A stretch of DNA of 64,000 bases from Xanthobacteraceae bacterium (GTDB taxonomy: Bacteria; Pseudomonadota; Alphaproteobacteria; Rhizobiales; Xanthobacteraceae): positions 1-64,000 of the forward strand of contig JANINJ010000088.1 in the NCBI GenBank assembly GCA_024508855.1. Direction: 5' to 3'. The notes under the pieces were generated by a model. That model made no database searches, had not been told where the DNA came from, and saw only the letters and a program-made list of their open reading frames with translations. The translations under genes were made by a program, and so were the position numbers. The stretch's first letter is position 1, and every line of letters starts with the position of its first letter. Shown in pieces: positions 43,850 to 52,003 of this stretch.

Positions 43850-44800
43850 ATGCCAGCCGTGACGCGCGTCGATCCGAAGACCGTCTTTTCGCCCGAGGAA
43901 TGGCGGATGCTGACGCAGCGCAGTTCGTGGCGTGGCTGCCTGCTCGTCGCGCATGCGTGGGGCACCATCGCCGCCTCCATTGCACTGGTGACCATATGGC
44001 CCAATCCGCTGACATGGCTGATCGCGGTGATGGTGGTGGGTGCGCGGCAATTGGGCCTCGCCATCCTGATGCATGAAGCCGCGCACGGCGGGCTGCACAC
44101 GAACCGGAACATCAACGAGTGGATCGGCCAATGGCTGTGCGCCGTTCCGGTCGGCGCCGATCTGGCCAGTTATCGTTCCTATCACCTGCAGCATCACAAG
44201 TTCACGCAACAGCCCGAAGATCCGGACCTGTCGCTCTCCGCGCCATTTCCGGTCACCAAGGAAAGTTTCAAGCGCAAGGCGATCCGCGACCTGACCGGGC
44301 AGACCTTCGTTAAACAGCGGCTGCCGCTGTTTCTCGCGCTGTTCAATCGCAAGACCGCAACCGACGACGCCGACTCGCACGAAAGCTTCCTCTCCAGCGG
44401 AGCGGACAAGATGGCGCGATTCCTCTGCGCCAACGCGGTGCTGTTCGGCGTGTTCTGGCTGGCGGGCGCAGGGATCTGGTACTGGGCGGTGTGGGTGTTC
44501 GCGATGGCGACATGGCTGCCGCTGGTGACGCGCATCCGCAACATCGCCGAGCACGCCTGTACCTCGACCTCACCCGATCCATTCAGTCAGGCGCGAACAA
44601 CGCTGGCCAATCCGATCGAGCGTTTATTCATCGCGCCCTATTGGGTGAACTATCACGCCGAACATCATCTGTTCATGTATCTGCCATGCTATCGCCTGCC
44701 GCTCGCGCATCGACTGCTGCGCGAGAAAGGCTTGATCGGCCGCGTGACGGTGAGCGATGGTTATCTCGACGTGTTGCGTCTGGCGACGTCGAAAATCTGA
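43850..44800 (+). CDS. fatty acid desaturase family membrane protein
   Basis: 316 residues with the three histidine boxes of membrane di-iron enzymes: HEAAHGGLH at about 78, HLQHHKF near 112 and HAEHHLF near 268. Membrane pairs include LTWLIAVMVVGARQLGLAI and FGVFWLAGAGIWYWAVWVF. It acts as a desaturase or hydroxylase using O2 and an electron donor. It is convergent with the YeeE/YedE gene with only 5 bases between stops. The nearby ferredoxin could be a donor, which is inference. Confidence 0.9.
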   Translation: MPAVTRVDPKTVFSPEEWRMLTQRSSWRGCLLVAHAWGTIAASIALVTIWPNPLTWLIAVMVVGARQLGLAILMHEAAHGGLHTNRNINEWIGQWLCAVPVGADLASYRSYHLQHHKFTQQPEDPDLSLSAPFPVTKESFKRKAIRDLTGQTFVKQRLPLFLALFNRKTATDDADSHESFLSSGADKMARFLCANAVLFGVFWLAGAGIWYWAVWVFAMATWLPLVTRIRNIAEHACTSTSPDPFSQARTTLANPIERLFIAPYWVNYHAEHHLFMYLPCYRLPLAHRLLREKGLIGRVTVSDGYLDVLRLATSKI

Positions 44801-44805
44801 AACCG

Positions 44806-45864
44806 TTAAGCCGAAGCCAGCGCGCGCACCTGCAACGGTCCGCGCAGGCCGACGGCGGCGCCGACAACGATGCCGGTGATCGCAAGGAACGAGGCCAGCG
44901 CCAGCGTCGAAACGCCGGTCAGTCCCTGCCCCACCGAACAGCCGAGCGCCATGGCGCCACCCGAACCCATCAATGCCGCGCCGCCGATCGAGCGGATCAT
45001 GTGGCTCGGCGACGTATAGCCGTCCCACTTGAAACGGCTGGTGGCGAGCGAGGTGACGAAGCTTCCCGCCAGCACGCCGGCCACCAGCGCAATGCCGAAG
45101 TTCAGCGTCGAGCCGGTCGAGAGCATGACGTATTGCACCGAATCCGCGATCGGCGCGACGAAGGTCAGCGACGTCACCGGCACCGGGTTGAAATCATCCG
45201 CGCCGAGGAAACCGGTCGCGAACCAGCCGGCGGCGACCAGCAGGCCAATGGTGAGGCCTGCAGCAATCTGGCCCCAGGATTTGCGAAAACCGGCATGCGA
45301 GAATGCGAAGATCGCCAGCGCTCCGCTGACTGCGACCAGCGCGACGATCCGCGCCGCGGTCGCATCGAGACCCACGGTCTGCAGCAGCGCCGGCAATGAA
45401 ATCACGCGCGGCGCGCCCTGGGTCCATTGCAGAATTGCGAGGCGCGCAGGTGCAATCAGTCCCTTGAGCGTCATCTGCGCGGCGATGCCGAGCGTCACGA
45501 TGACCACGAACGAGCGCAGATTGCCGCGCCCGAGCAGCACCAGCGCGCGCGATGCACATCCGTTCGACAACACCATGCCGTAACCGAACAAGAGGCCGCC
45601 GGCGAACATCAGTGGCGCCGAAAAGGTCGGCTGCAGATAGATCGATTTGTCGAGATCGACGTAATGCCCGAGCACCAGAAGCTGAGTTGCGGCAATCGCA
45701 ACCGCGATCGCGAGTGCGTAGGTGCGAACCAGGCGGCCATCACCATTGCCCCACAGTCCACGCAGGCTGCTCAAGAGACAGAAGTTGCTGAGCAGTCCGA
45801 CGGCGCCAAAAACCAGGCCGATCGCAAAGGCTGCATAAATGACCAATTCTGGACCCAAGAACAC
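44806..45864 (-). CDS. YeeE/YedE family sulfur-compound transporter
   Basis: 352 residues, about nine to ten membrane helices. Two conserved Cys motifs of the family are present: SNGCASRALVLLGRGN in the first half and ALGCSVGQGLTG in the second. Members such as TsuA import thiosulfate, while YedE-like forms act in selenium or sulfur trafficking. The region upstream (45865-46095) holds tandem palindromes and AT-rich direct repeats. It ends 5 bases from the convergent desaturase gene. Confidence 0.9.
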   Translation of the reverse strand: MFLGPELVIYAAFAIGLVFGAVGLLSNFCLLSSLRGLWGNGDGRLVRTYALAIAVAIAATQLLVLGHYVDLDKSIYLQPTFSAPLMFAGGLLFGYGMVLSNGCASRALVLLGRGNLRSFVVIVTLGIAAQMTLKGLIAPARLAILQWTQGAPRVISLPALLQTVGLDATAARIVALVAVSGALAIFAFSHAGFRKSWGQIAAGLTIGLLVAAGWFATGFLGADDFNPVPVTSLTFVAPIADSVQYVMLSTGSTLNFGIALVAGVLAGSFVTSLATSRFKWDGYTSPSHMIRSIGGAALMGSGGAMALGCSVGQGLTGVSTLALASFLAITGIVVGAAVGLRGPLQVRALASA

Positions 45865-45909
45865 GGCATTTCCCCATCAGGAGAGAAAAAAATACTGCCG
45901 TTTCGCGTT

Positions 45910-45939
45910 ACGGCATGCCGTCTATATAACCCGCGGGTT
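45910..45939. promoter_or_regulatory. two tandem perfect 12-bp palindromes upstream of the YeeE/YedE gene
   Basis: ACGGCATGCCGT (45910-45921) and AACCCGCGGGTT (45928-45939) are both perfect palindromes with centres 18 bases apart. The pair is 46-75 bases upstream of the start at 45864. They bracket TATAT, which could be part of a promoter. They are candidate operators. Confidence 0.5.
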
Positions 45940-45995
45940 GCAGCCGTCCACGGCTCGCAAAATTTAAGAAGGAAGCTGCTGTGTGCCGGAAAATC

Positions 45996-46029
45996 AGGAG
46001 AAAAAATCTCCATTTAGGAGGAAAATCTG
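45996..46029. promoter_or_regulatory. AT-rich direct repeats upstream of the YeeE/YedE gene
   Basis: AGGAGAAAAAATCTC (45996-46010) and AGGAGGAAAATCTG (46016-46029) are two close copies offset by 20 bases, about two helical turns. Shorter GGAAAATC-like copies lie on both sides (near 45988 and 46051). This spacing suits a regulator binding on one face of DNA. No regulator gene is linked. Confidence 0.4.
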
Positions 46030-46095
46030 GCAACTTCCTCCCCCGGCCGACGAGAGAAGAAAATCCTCCCCGAAGCCCGATGGCCAACAGTCGCT

Positions 46096-47112
46096 CTATG
46101 GCTTGAAGATCACCCGATTCCGCGCCGAGCCCGCCACCGCCCGATACGCGGCGCGGGCCTCATCCAGCGGATAGATCGATCCGGGCAGGATCGGAAACGG
46201 CTTGAGATGTCCGCTGGCGAAGCCCGGCGACAGCTCCCTCAACACCTCGCCGGTCGCGACCGACGACAGGCCGAGCGTATCGATGCCCACATAGGTGTGC
46301 TGGCCGCGATAGAATTCCATGATGTTGAACTGCACGATCTTGTCGACGGCAGCGATGAATATCTGGCGGCCTTTCAGCGCGGTCGATTGATGCGCGGCCT
46401 GATAGTAGGGATCGCCGACCGTATTGAAGACGATGTTGGCGCCCCTGCCGCCGGTGAGCTCGCGCGCGCGTGCGGCGACGTCGGTGGACGACGACACGAT
46501 CACCTCGACGGTGGCGTTGGCATGTCCCTCGTAAGGTTCATCCTTGCGCACCACGCCGATGACGCGCGCGCCGCGCCAAGTTGCGATCTGCGTCGCCGCC
46601 TGCCCCACCTTTCCATTGATGCCCATGATCAGCACCGTCTCGCCGGGCACCGGCAAGCCGGCGCGGCGAAGACCTTCCATTGCTGTGACGAACGGCACGC
46701 CGATCCCAGCAGCCTCTTCCAGTGAGAGCGCCGCCGGTTTCTCGACAACCGCATCGGCTTCCACCACCAGATGCGTGGCATGGGTGCCATCGCGCCGGAT
46801 GCCGAGATCTCCGGACGAGCCGTACACGTCGCGTCCGACGAGATTGTCCGGGCCTTCGATCACGCGACCGGCGAAATCGCGCCCCGGCGTACGTGGAAAC
46901 ACCGCGTAAGGCATCATGCCGATGCCCGCCTTGACGTCCGACGGGTTGACCGCCGCGGCCTTCACCTCGATCAGCACGTCGCCCTCGCCGCGTGACAGCC
47001 GGCGCGTCTCGATTACGGGCACGATGGAGCCGACATCCTCGGCCTTGGTCAGCAGGCGCACGCAGCGCGCCTCGACGGATGACGCTGGGCTCTGCTGTTC
47101 GGAACTTGTCAT
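46096..47112 (-). CDS. quinone oxidoreductase-like zinc-independent alcohol dehydrogenase family protein
   Basis: 338 residues of the medium-chain dehydrogenase fold. The GroES-like N-terminal part has AAAVNPSDVKAG and PGRDFAGRV. The NADP-binding loop is GINGKVGQAATQIA near 165. The Cys cluster for structural zinc and the catalytic zinc ligands are absent, as in quinone oxidoreductases and enoyl reductases. It is on the minus strand just downstream of paaZ (70-base gap) and could be co-transcribed, but it is not a standard paa gene. Confidence 0.87.
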   Translation of the reverse strand: MTSSEQQSPASSVEARCVRLLTKAEDVGSIVPVIETRRLSRGEGDVLIEVKAAAVNPSDVKAGIGMMPYAVFPRTPGRDFAGRVIEGPDNLVGRDVYGSSGDLGIRRDGTHATHLVVEADAVVEKPAALSLEEAAGIGVPFVTAMEGLRRAGLPVPGETVLIMGINGKVGQAATQIATWRGARVIGVVRKDEPYEGHANATVEVIVSSSTDVAARARELTGGRGANIVFNTVGDPYYQAAHQSTALKGRQIFIAAVDKIVQFNIMEFYRGQHTYVGIDTLGLSSVATGEVLRELSPGFASGHLKPFPILPGSIYPLDEARAAYRAVAGSARNRVIFKP

Positions 47113-47182
47113 TCAAACAACCTTCGACATTCGGCGGCTATAAGCGGCCGCCGCTTTCTTTGACAGATTTTGACGGAAGCTG

Positions 47183-49219
47183 CTACGTCGCCCGCGCGCT
47201 CATGGTCAGCAGATCGTAACGCGCCACCGGCTCGTTGTTCTGGTTGACGACTTCCACGTCCCAGCGCACTTCGCCGTATTCCGGTTTCCGCGCCGGCGAC
47301 TTCTGCTTCACGGTGAGCCGCACGCGGATGACATCGTCCGGCGATACGGGTTTCAGGAAGCGCAGATTGTCGAGACCGTAGTTAGCCAGCAGCGGACCGG
47401 GTGCCGGATCGACGAACAGACCGGCGGCGAAGGCGAGGATCAGATAACCGTGCGCCACGCGGCCCGGGAAGAACGGATTGGCTTTCGCGGCGACTTCATC
47501 CATGTGGGCATAGAAGTTGTCGCCAGTGAATTCGGCGAAGTGCTCGATATCCGCCAGCGTGATCGGCCGGCTTTCCGTCTCGATGGTGTCACCGATCTGC
47601 AATTGATTGTAGTTGTGCTTGAACGGATGTTCTTTCGCGATCGGCGCGGGCGCGCCCTTCAGCCAGCTTCCGGTCAGCGACGACAACCGTGCCGGGGACG
47701 CCTGCACGGCCGTGCGCTGCATGTAATGATAGACCGCGCGCATGCCGCCGAGTTCTTCGCCGCCGCCGGCGCGACCCGGTCCGCCGTGCAGCAGCGGCGG
47801 CATCGGAGAGCCGTGCCCGGTGGATTCCTTGGCGCAATCGCGATCGACGATCAGCACGCGGCCGTGGAATGGCGCGATGCCGGGGATCACCGCTTCCGCA
47901 ACCTTGGCATCGTAGGTGAACACCGACGCTACCAGGCTGCCCTCGCCGCGCTGGATCAGATCGATCGCCTGATCGATATCGTCATAGGCCAGCACGGTCG
48001 CGACCGGCCCGAAGGCCTCGGTGTCGTGAACGCGCCTCGCCGTCTTCGGATCGGTAACGCGCAGCAACACCGGACCAATGAAGGCGCCGGCCTTGGTGTC
48101 GATGCCGCTCGCCTCGACGCGATCCGGATCGCCGAACACGACTTCAGCTCCGTCTTTCAGTTTCGCGATCTGTCCGCGCACCGACTCGCGTTGCGCGCGG
48201 CTGACCAGCGGCCCCATCACCTTGTCTTCGGTACGCGGATCGCCGAGCTTCACCGCGCCGAGCGCCGCCTTCAGCGCAGCGATCACCGCGGCCTCCTGCG
48301 CGCGCGGCACCAGGATGCGGCGGATGGCGGTGCATTTCTGCCCGGTCTTGGCGGTCATCTCGCGGACGACCTCGCGCACGAACAGATCGAATTCCGGCTG
48401 CGACGGATCGACGTCCGGCCCCAGCAGCGACGCATTGAGCGAGTCGCGTTCGGCGACGAAACGGATCGAATGTTTCGCGATGTTCGGATGATTGCGCAAC
48501 TTCTCGGAGGTTTCGATCGAGCCGGTGAATGAGACCACGTCCTGCCCGCCCAGCAGATCGAGCAGGTTGCCGGTCGAACCGCAGATCAGTTGCAGACTGC
48601 CAGGCGGCAGCACGCCGGATTCGTGCATCAGCCGCACCAGCGCCTCGGTGACATAGGCCGTCGCCGTCGCCGGCTTGGCGATCACCGGCACGCCGGCAAG
48701 GAATGCCGGCGCAAACTTCTCCAGCAGACCCCAGCACGGGAAATTGAACGCGTTGATATGCACGGCGACGCCATGCAGCGGCGAGAGGATATGTTGTCCG
48801 ACGAACGTGCCGCCTTTCGACAGCCCTTCGACATCGCCCTCGACGACGAACTTTGCATCCGGCAGATCGCGGCGGCCGCGCGAGGCATAGGCCGACAATG
48901 TACCCAGTCCACCCTCGATATCGATCGCATTGTCGCGGCGCGTCGCGCCGGTATCGCCTGCCAACTTGTAGAGCGTCTCCTTGTGTTCGGAGAGATAGGC
49001 CGCAAGCTTGCGCAGCAGGTCGGCACGCTGATGGAAGGTCAGCTTGCGCAATGCCGGTCCGCCGACTTCGCGGGCATAACGGACGATATCCGCAAAATCG
49101 AGCCCCGCGCTGGAGGCGCGCGCGACGACGTGGCCGTCCACCGCGCTCGGGATATCGACAAAACCGCTCGACGGTTCAACCCATCGGTCGCACACGAGGC
49201 TTTGCAAGGTGATGGTCAT
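47183..49219 (-). CDS. paaZ: oxepin-CoA hydrolase / 3-oxo-5,6-dehydrosuberyl-CoA semialdehyde dehydrogenase
   Basis: 678 residues in two domains. The N-terminal aldehyde dehydrogenase has the catalytic Cys in [10 protein letters not shown] and the fold segments [12 protein letters not shown] and [13 protein letters not shown]. The C-terminal MaoC-like hydratase starts near 545, with [12 protein letters not shown] and GRVAHGYLI. In phenylacetate breakdown the hydratase opens oxepin-CoA and the dehydrogenase oxidises the aldehyde. The ATG at 49219 is set by GGGAGGATCG just upstream. It is divergent from paaG across 153 bases containing a promoter and operator. Confidence 0.95.
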   Translation of the reverse strand: MTITLQSLVCDRWVEPSSGFVDIPSAVDGHVVARASSAGLDFADIVRYAREVGGPALRKLTFHQRADLLRKLAAYLSEHKETLYKLAGDTGATRRDNAIDIEGGLGTLSAYASRGRRDLPDAKFVVEGDVEGLSKGGTFVGQHILSPLHGVAVHINAFNFPCWGLLEKFAPAFLAGVPVIAKPATATAYVTEALVRLMHESGVLPPGSLQLICGSTGNLLDLLGGQDVVSFTGSIETSEKLRNHPNIAKHSIRFVAERDSLNASLLGPDVDPSQPEFDLFVREVVREMTAKTGQKCTAIRRILVPRAQEAAVIAALKAALGAVKLGDPRTEDKVMGPLVSRAQRESVRGQIAKLKDGAEVVFGDPDRVEASGIDTKAGAFIGPVLLRVTDPKTARRVHDTEAFGPVATVLAYDDIDQAIDLIQRGEGSLVASVFTYDAKVAEAVIPGIAPFHGRVLIVDRDCAKESTGHGSPMPPLLHGGPGRAGGGEELGGMRAVYHYMQRTAVQASPARLSSLTGSWLKGAPAPIAKEHPFKHNYNQLQIGDTIETESRPITLADIEHFAEFTGDNFYAHMDEVAAKANPFFPGRVAHGYLILAFAAGLFVDPAPGPLLANYGLDNLRFLKPVSPDDVIRVRLTVKQKSPARKPEYGEVRWDVEVVNQNNEPVARYDLLTMSARAT

Positions 49220-49280
49220 CGATCCTCCCGATCCTTCCGGCATCTTGTTGATGGTGCGATAGTCGCAAGCGCATGGGCCG

Positions 49281-49309
49281 TTGACAGCGCGGCGGCTTGG
49301 GCTAATAAT
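49281..49309 (+). promoter_or_regulatory. sigma-70-type promoter for the paaGIK operon
   Basis: -35 TTGACA (49281-49286, perfect) and -10 AATAAT (49304-49309, 5 of 6) with a 17-base spacer. The predicted start point is near 49316, inside the operator that follows. paaG starts at 49373. Confidence 0.65.
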
Positions 49310-49310
49310 T

Positions 49311-49330
49311 AACTGACCGATCGTTCAATT
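49311..49330. promoter_or_regulatory. operator-like palindrome between paaZ and paaG
   Basis: AACTGACCGATCGTTCAATT matches its own reverse complement at 8 of 10 positions per half around CGATCG. It covers the expected start point of the paaG promoter, a typical repressor position. The preceding TAATAATT and the TGACC half-site recur at the paaR palindrome (58388-58409), suggesting the TetR-type regulator PaaR binds both. Confidence 0.6.
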
Positions 49331-49372
49331 CAAGAGGCTTCTCGCAGAGCCCGGAACGTCTGGGAGGACACC

Positions 49373-50161
49373 TTGGATCCCATCCTGACCGACAACCGCG
49401 GCACGTGGCGCATCGTTACGCTGAACCGTCCGGATCGGCTGAATTCATTCAACGAAGCCATGCACCGCGCGCTGGCGCAGGCGCTCGACGACGCCGGCCG
49501 CGACGACAATTGCCGCGCGGTGCTGCTGACCGGCGCCGGGCGCGGCTTCTGCGCCGGACAGGATCTCAGCGACGTCGCGGCGGGCGACGGCGGGCCACCC
49601 GATCTCGGCGTCACCATCGAGAATTTCTACAATCCGCTGGTGCGCCGCATTCGCGCGCTTAACAAGCCGGTGATCTGCGCGGTGAACGGCACGGCGGCCG
49701 GCGCCGGCGCCAACCTCGCCTTCGCCTGCGACATCGTGCTTGCCGCCCGCTCGGCGAAGTTCATCCAGTCGTTCGCGAAAATCGGCCTGGTGCCGGATTC
49801 CGGCGGCACCTGGTTCCTGCCGCGCCTGATCGGCGAGGCCCGCGCCAAGGCGCTTGCGATGCTGGCCGAACCGATTACGGCGGAAACCGCCGCCAGCTGG
49901 GGTCTGATCTGGCGCGTGATCGACGACGACAAGTTGACGAGCGACGCCGAAGCCCTCGCCTCCCATCTCGCCAGCCAGCCGACCCAGGGCCTTGCGATGA
50001 TCAAGCAGGCTCTGCAGCAATCCGCCACCAATACGCTTGACGCGCAGCTCGATCTGGAGCGCGATCTGCAGCGCAAGGCCGGACGTACGCCCGATTATGC
50101 CGAAGGCGTCGACGCCTTCATTGCCAAGCGCGCACCGAAATTCACCGGGAGGGCGAATTGA
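49373..50161 (+). CDS. paaG: 1,2-epoxyphenylacetyl-CoA isomerase
   Basis: 262-residue crotonase-family enzyme. Oxyanion segments are FCAGQDLSD and VNGTAAGAGAN; LVPDSGGTWFLPR carries the Asp typical of PaaG. It converts the ring-epoxide of phenylacetyl-CoA to oxepin-CoA. The start is a TTG at 49373, fixed by GGGAGGACACC just upstream. It is the first gene of the rightward paa operon and its stop overlaps the paaI start. Two close relatives of unknown substrate lie at the left end of the window. Confidence 0.93.
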   Translation: MDPILTDNRGTWRIVTLNRPDRLNSFNEAMHRALAQALDDAGRDDNCRAVLLTGAGRGFCAGQDLSDVAAGDGGPPDLGVTIENFYNPLVRRIRALNKPVICAVNGTAAGAGANLAFACDIVLAARSAKFIQSFAKIGLVPDSGGTWFLPRLIGEARAKALAMLAEPITAETAASWGLIWRVIDDDKLTSDAEALASHLASQPTQGLAMIKQALQQSATNTLDAQLDLERDLQRKAGRTPDYAEGVDAFIAKRAPKFTGRAN

Positions 50162-50616
50162 AAATCGCCAAGAGCCCGACACCGGATGAACTCGCGCGCG
50201 CCTGCGCCGACGCGATGTGGAAGGAAGACAACGCCAGCGGTGGGCTTGGCATGGAAATCCTCGACATCGGCGCCGGCCGCGCCACGCTGACGATGACCGT
50301 CAAGCCGAACATGGTCAACGGCCATGGCATTGCCCATGGCGGCTTCATCTTCACCCTGGCGGATTCGACATTCGCCTTCGCCTGCAATTCGTACAACGAA
50401 CGCGCCGTGGCCGCGCATTGCAATATTTCCTTCATCCGCCCCGGCAAGCTCGGCGACCGGCTGGTGGCGACAGCCCGCGAAATTTCCCGCTCCGGCCGCT
50501 CCGGCATTTACGACATCCGCGTCACGGTGGACGATGTCACGGTCGCCGAATTGCGTGGCCATTCCCGCACCATCGGCGGCGCGCTGGTGCCGCTGACATC
50601 TTCTCCAACCGAATAA
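50158..50616 (+). CDS. paaI: hydroxyphenylacetyl-CoA thioesterase
   Basis: 152-residue hot-dog-fold thioesterase. GHGIAHGGFIFTLADSTFAF is the family's active-site segment, with Asp serving as catalytic residue. It hydrolyses dead-end hydroxylated phenylacetyl-CoA esters and so frees CoA. The TTG start at 50158 overlaps the paaG stop by 4 bases (TTGA) and has GGGAGGGCG upstream. Two successive TTG starts with strong ribosome sites are notable. Confidence 0.93.
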   Translation: MKIAKSPTPDELARACADAMWKEDNASGGLGMEILDIGAGRATLTMTVKPNMVNGHGIAHGGFIFTLADSTFAFACNSYNERAVAAHCNISFIRPGKLGDRLVATAREISRSGRSGIYDIRVTVDDVTVAELRGHSRTIGGALVPLTSSPTE

Positions 50617-50632
50617 TTGCTGACACAGGACG

Positions 50633-51967
50633 ATGACGATGGCCGCGACGACCGCTGAATTGAAATCCGCAAACGGCCTCGTGCTGGACGAGGCCGAGCG
50701 CGCCTCGCGCGATGAGATTATCGCGTTGCAGACCAAGCGGCTGGCGTGGTCGCTCAAGCACGCTTATGACAACGTCGCGCATTATAAAAAAGCCTTCGAC
50801 GCCAAGGGCGTGCATCCGTCGGACTTCAAGCAGCTCGCCGATCTGGGCAAATTCCCGTTCACGGTGAAGACCGACCTGCGCGACAACTACCCCTTCAACA
50901 TGTTTGCCGTACCGCGCGAGCAACTGGTGCGCGTACACGCCTCCTCCGGCACCACCGGCAAGCCCATCGTTGTCGGCTATACGCAGGCCGATATCGATGT
51001 CTGGTCGGATGTGATGGCGCGTTCGATCCGCGCCGCCGGCGGCCGCAAGGGAATGATCCTGCACAATGCCTATGGCTATGGCCTGTTCACCGGCGGCCTC
51101 GGCGCGCATTACGGCGGCGAACGGCTCGGCTGCACCGTAGTGCCAATCTCCGGCGGCATGACCGAGCGGCAAGTTCAACTGATCAACGACTTCAAGCCTG
51201 ACATCATCATGGTGACGCCGAGCTACATGCTCGCCATCTTCGATGAATTCAAACGCCAGGGCATCGACCCGCGACAGTGTTCGCTAAAGTTCGGCATCTT
51301 CGGTGCCGAGCCGTGGACCAACGCGATGCGCAGCGAAATCGAGCATGCCTTCAGCATGGATGCCACCGATATCTATGGCCTCTCGGAAGTGATCGGCCCC
51401 GGCGTCGCACAGGAATGCGTGGAGACCAAGGACGGCCTGCATATCTGGGAAGACCACTTCTATCCCGAGATCATCGATCCGGAGACCGGCGCCGTGCTGC
51501 CCGACGGCGAGAAGGGCGAACTGGTGTTCACCTCGCTCACCAAGCAGGCATTCCCGATCGTCCGTTACCGCACGCGCGATCTGACCCGCCTGTTGCCCGG
51601 CACCGCACGCCCCGGCATGCGCCGGATGGAGAAAGTGACCGGCCGCTCCGACGACATGATCATCCTGCGCGGCGTCAACGTGTTCCCGACGCAGATCGAG
51701 GAAGTGCTGCTCGCTACCGACTGGTGCGGCGGCCACTTCCAGATCGAACTGACGCGCGAAGGCCGCATGGACGAGATGACGGTGCTGGCGGAGGCCCGGC
51801 CGGAAAGCTGGGACGGCGCCGGCCTCGTGGCGCATGCCGAGAAGGTCACGGCCTACATCAAGAACACCATCGGTGTTTCAAGCAAGGTCAGCATCGTCGC
51901 GCCGGAATCGCTGGCGCGTTCGCAAGGCAAGGCCAAGCGCGTCTACGACAAGCGTCCCAAGGGATAG
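50633..51967 (+). CDS. paaK: phenylacetate-CoA ligase
   Basis: 444 residues, adenylate-forming. The phosphate loop SSGTTGKPIVVGYT lies near 103, the A5-like region is DIYGLSEVIGPG and the C-terminal hinge region is RSDDMIILRGVNVFP. It activates phenylacetate to phenylacetyl-CoA with ATP, the entry step of the pathway. It starts 17 bases after paaI. The amidase gene follows 36 bases after its stop. Confidence 0.95.
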   Translation: MTMAATTAELKSANGLVLDEAERASRDEIIALQTKRLAWSLKHAYDNVAHYKKAFDAKGVHPSDFKQLADLGKFPFTVKTDLRDNYPFNMFAVPREQLVRVHASSGTTGKPIVVGYTQADIDVWSDVMARSIRAAGGRKGMILHNAYGYGLFTGGLGAHYGGERLGCTVVPISGGMTERQVQLINDFKPDIIMVTPSYMLAIFDEFKRQGIDPRQCSLKFGIFGAEPWTNAMRSEIEHAFSMDATDIYGLSEVIGPGVAQECVETKDGLHIWEDHFYPEIIDPETGAVLPDGEKGELVFTSLTKQAFPIVRYRTRDLTRLLPGTARPGMRRMEKVTGRSDDMIILRGVNVFPTQIEEVLLATDWCGGHFQIELTREGRMDEMTVLAEARPESWDGAGLVAHAEKVTAYIKNTIGVSSKVSIVAPESLARSQGKAKRVYDKRPKG

Positions 51968-52003
51968 CAACCGACTTCAACAGCAACGGGCGGAGAGAAT
52001 GCC

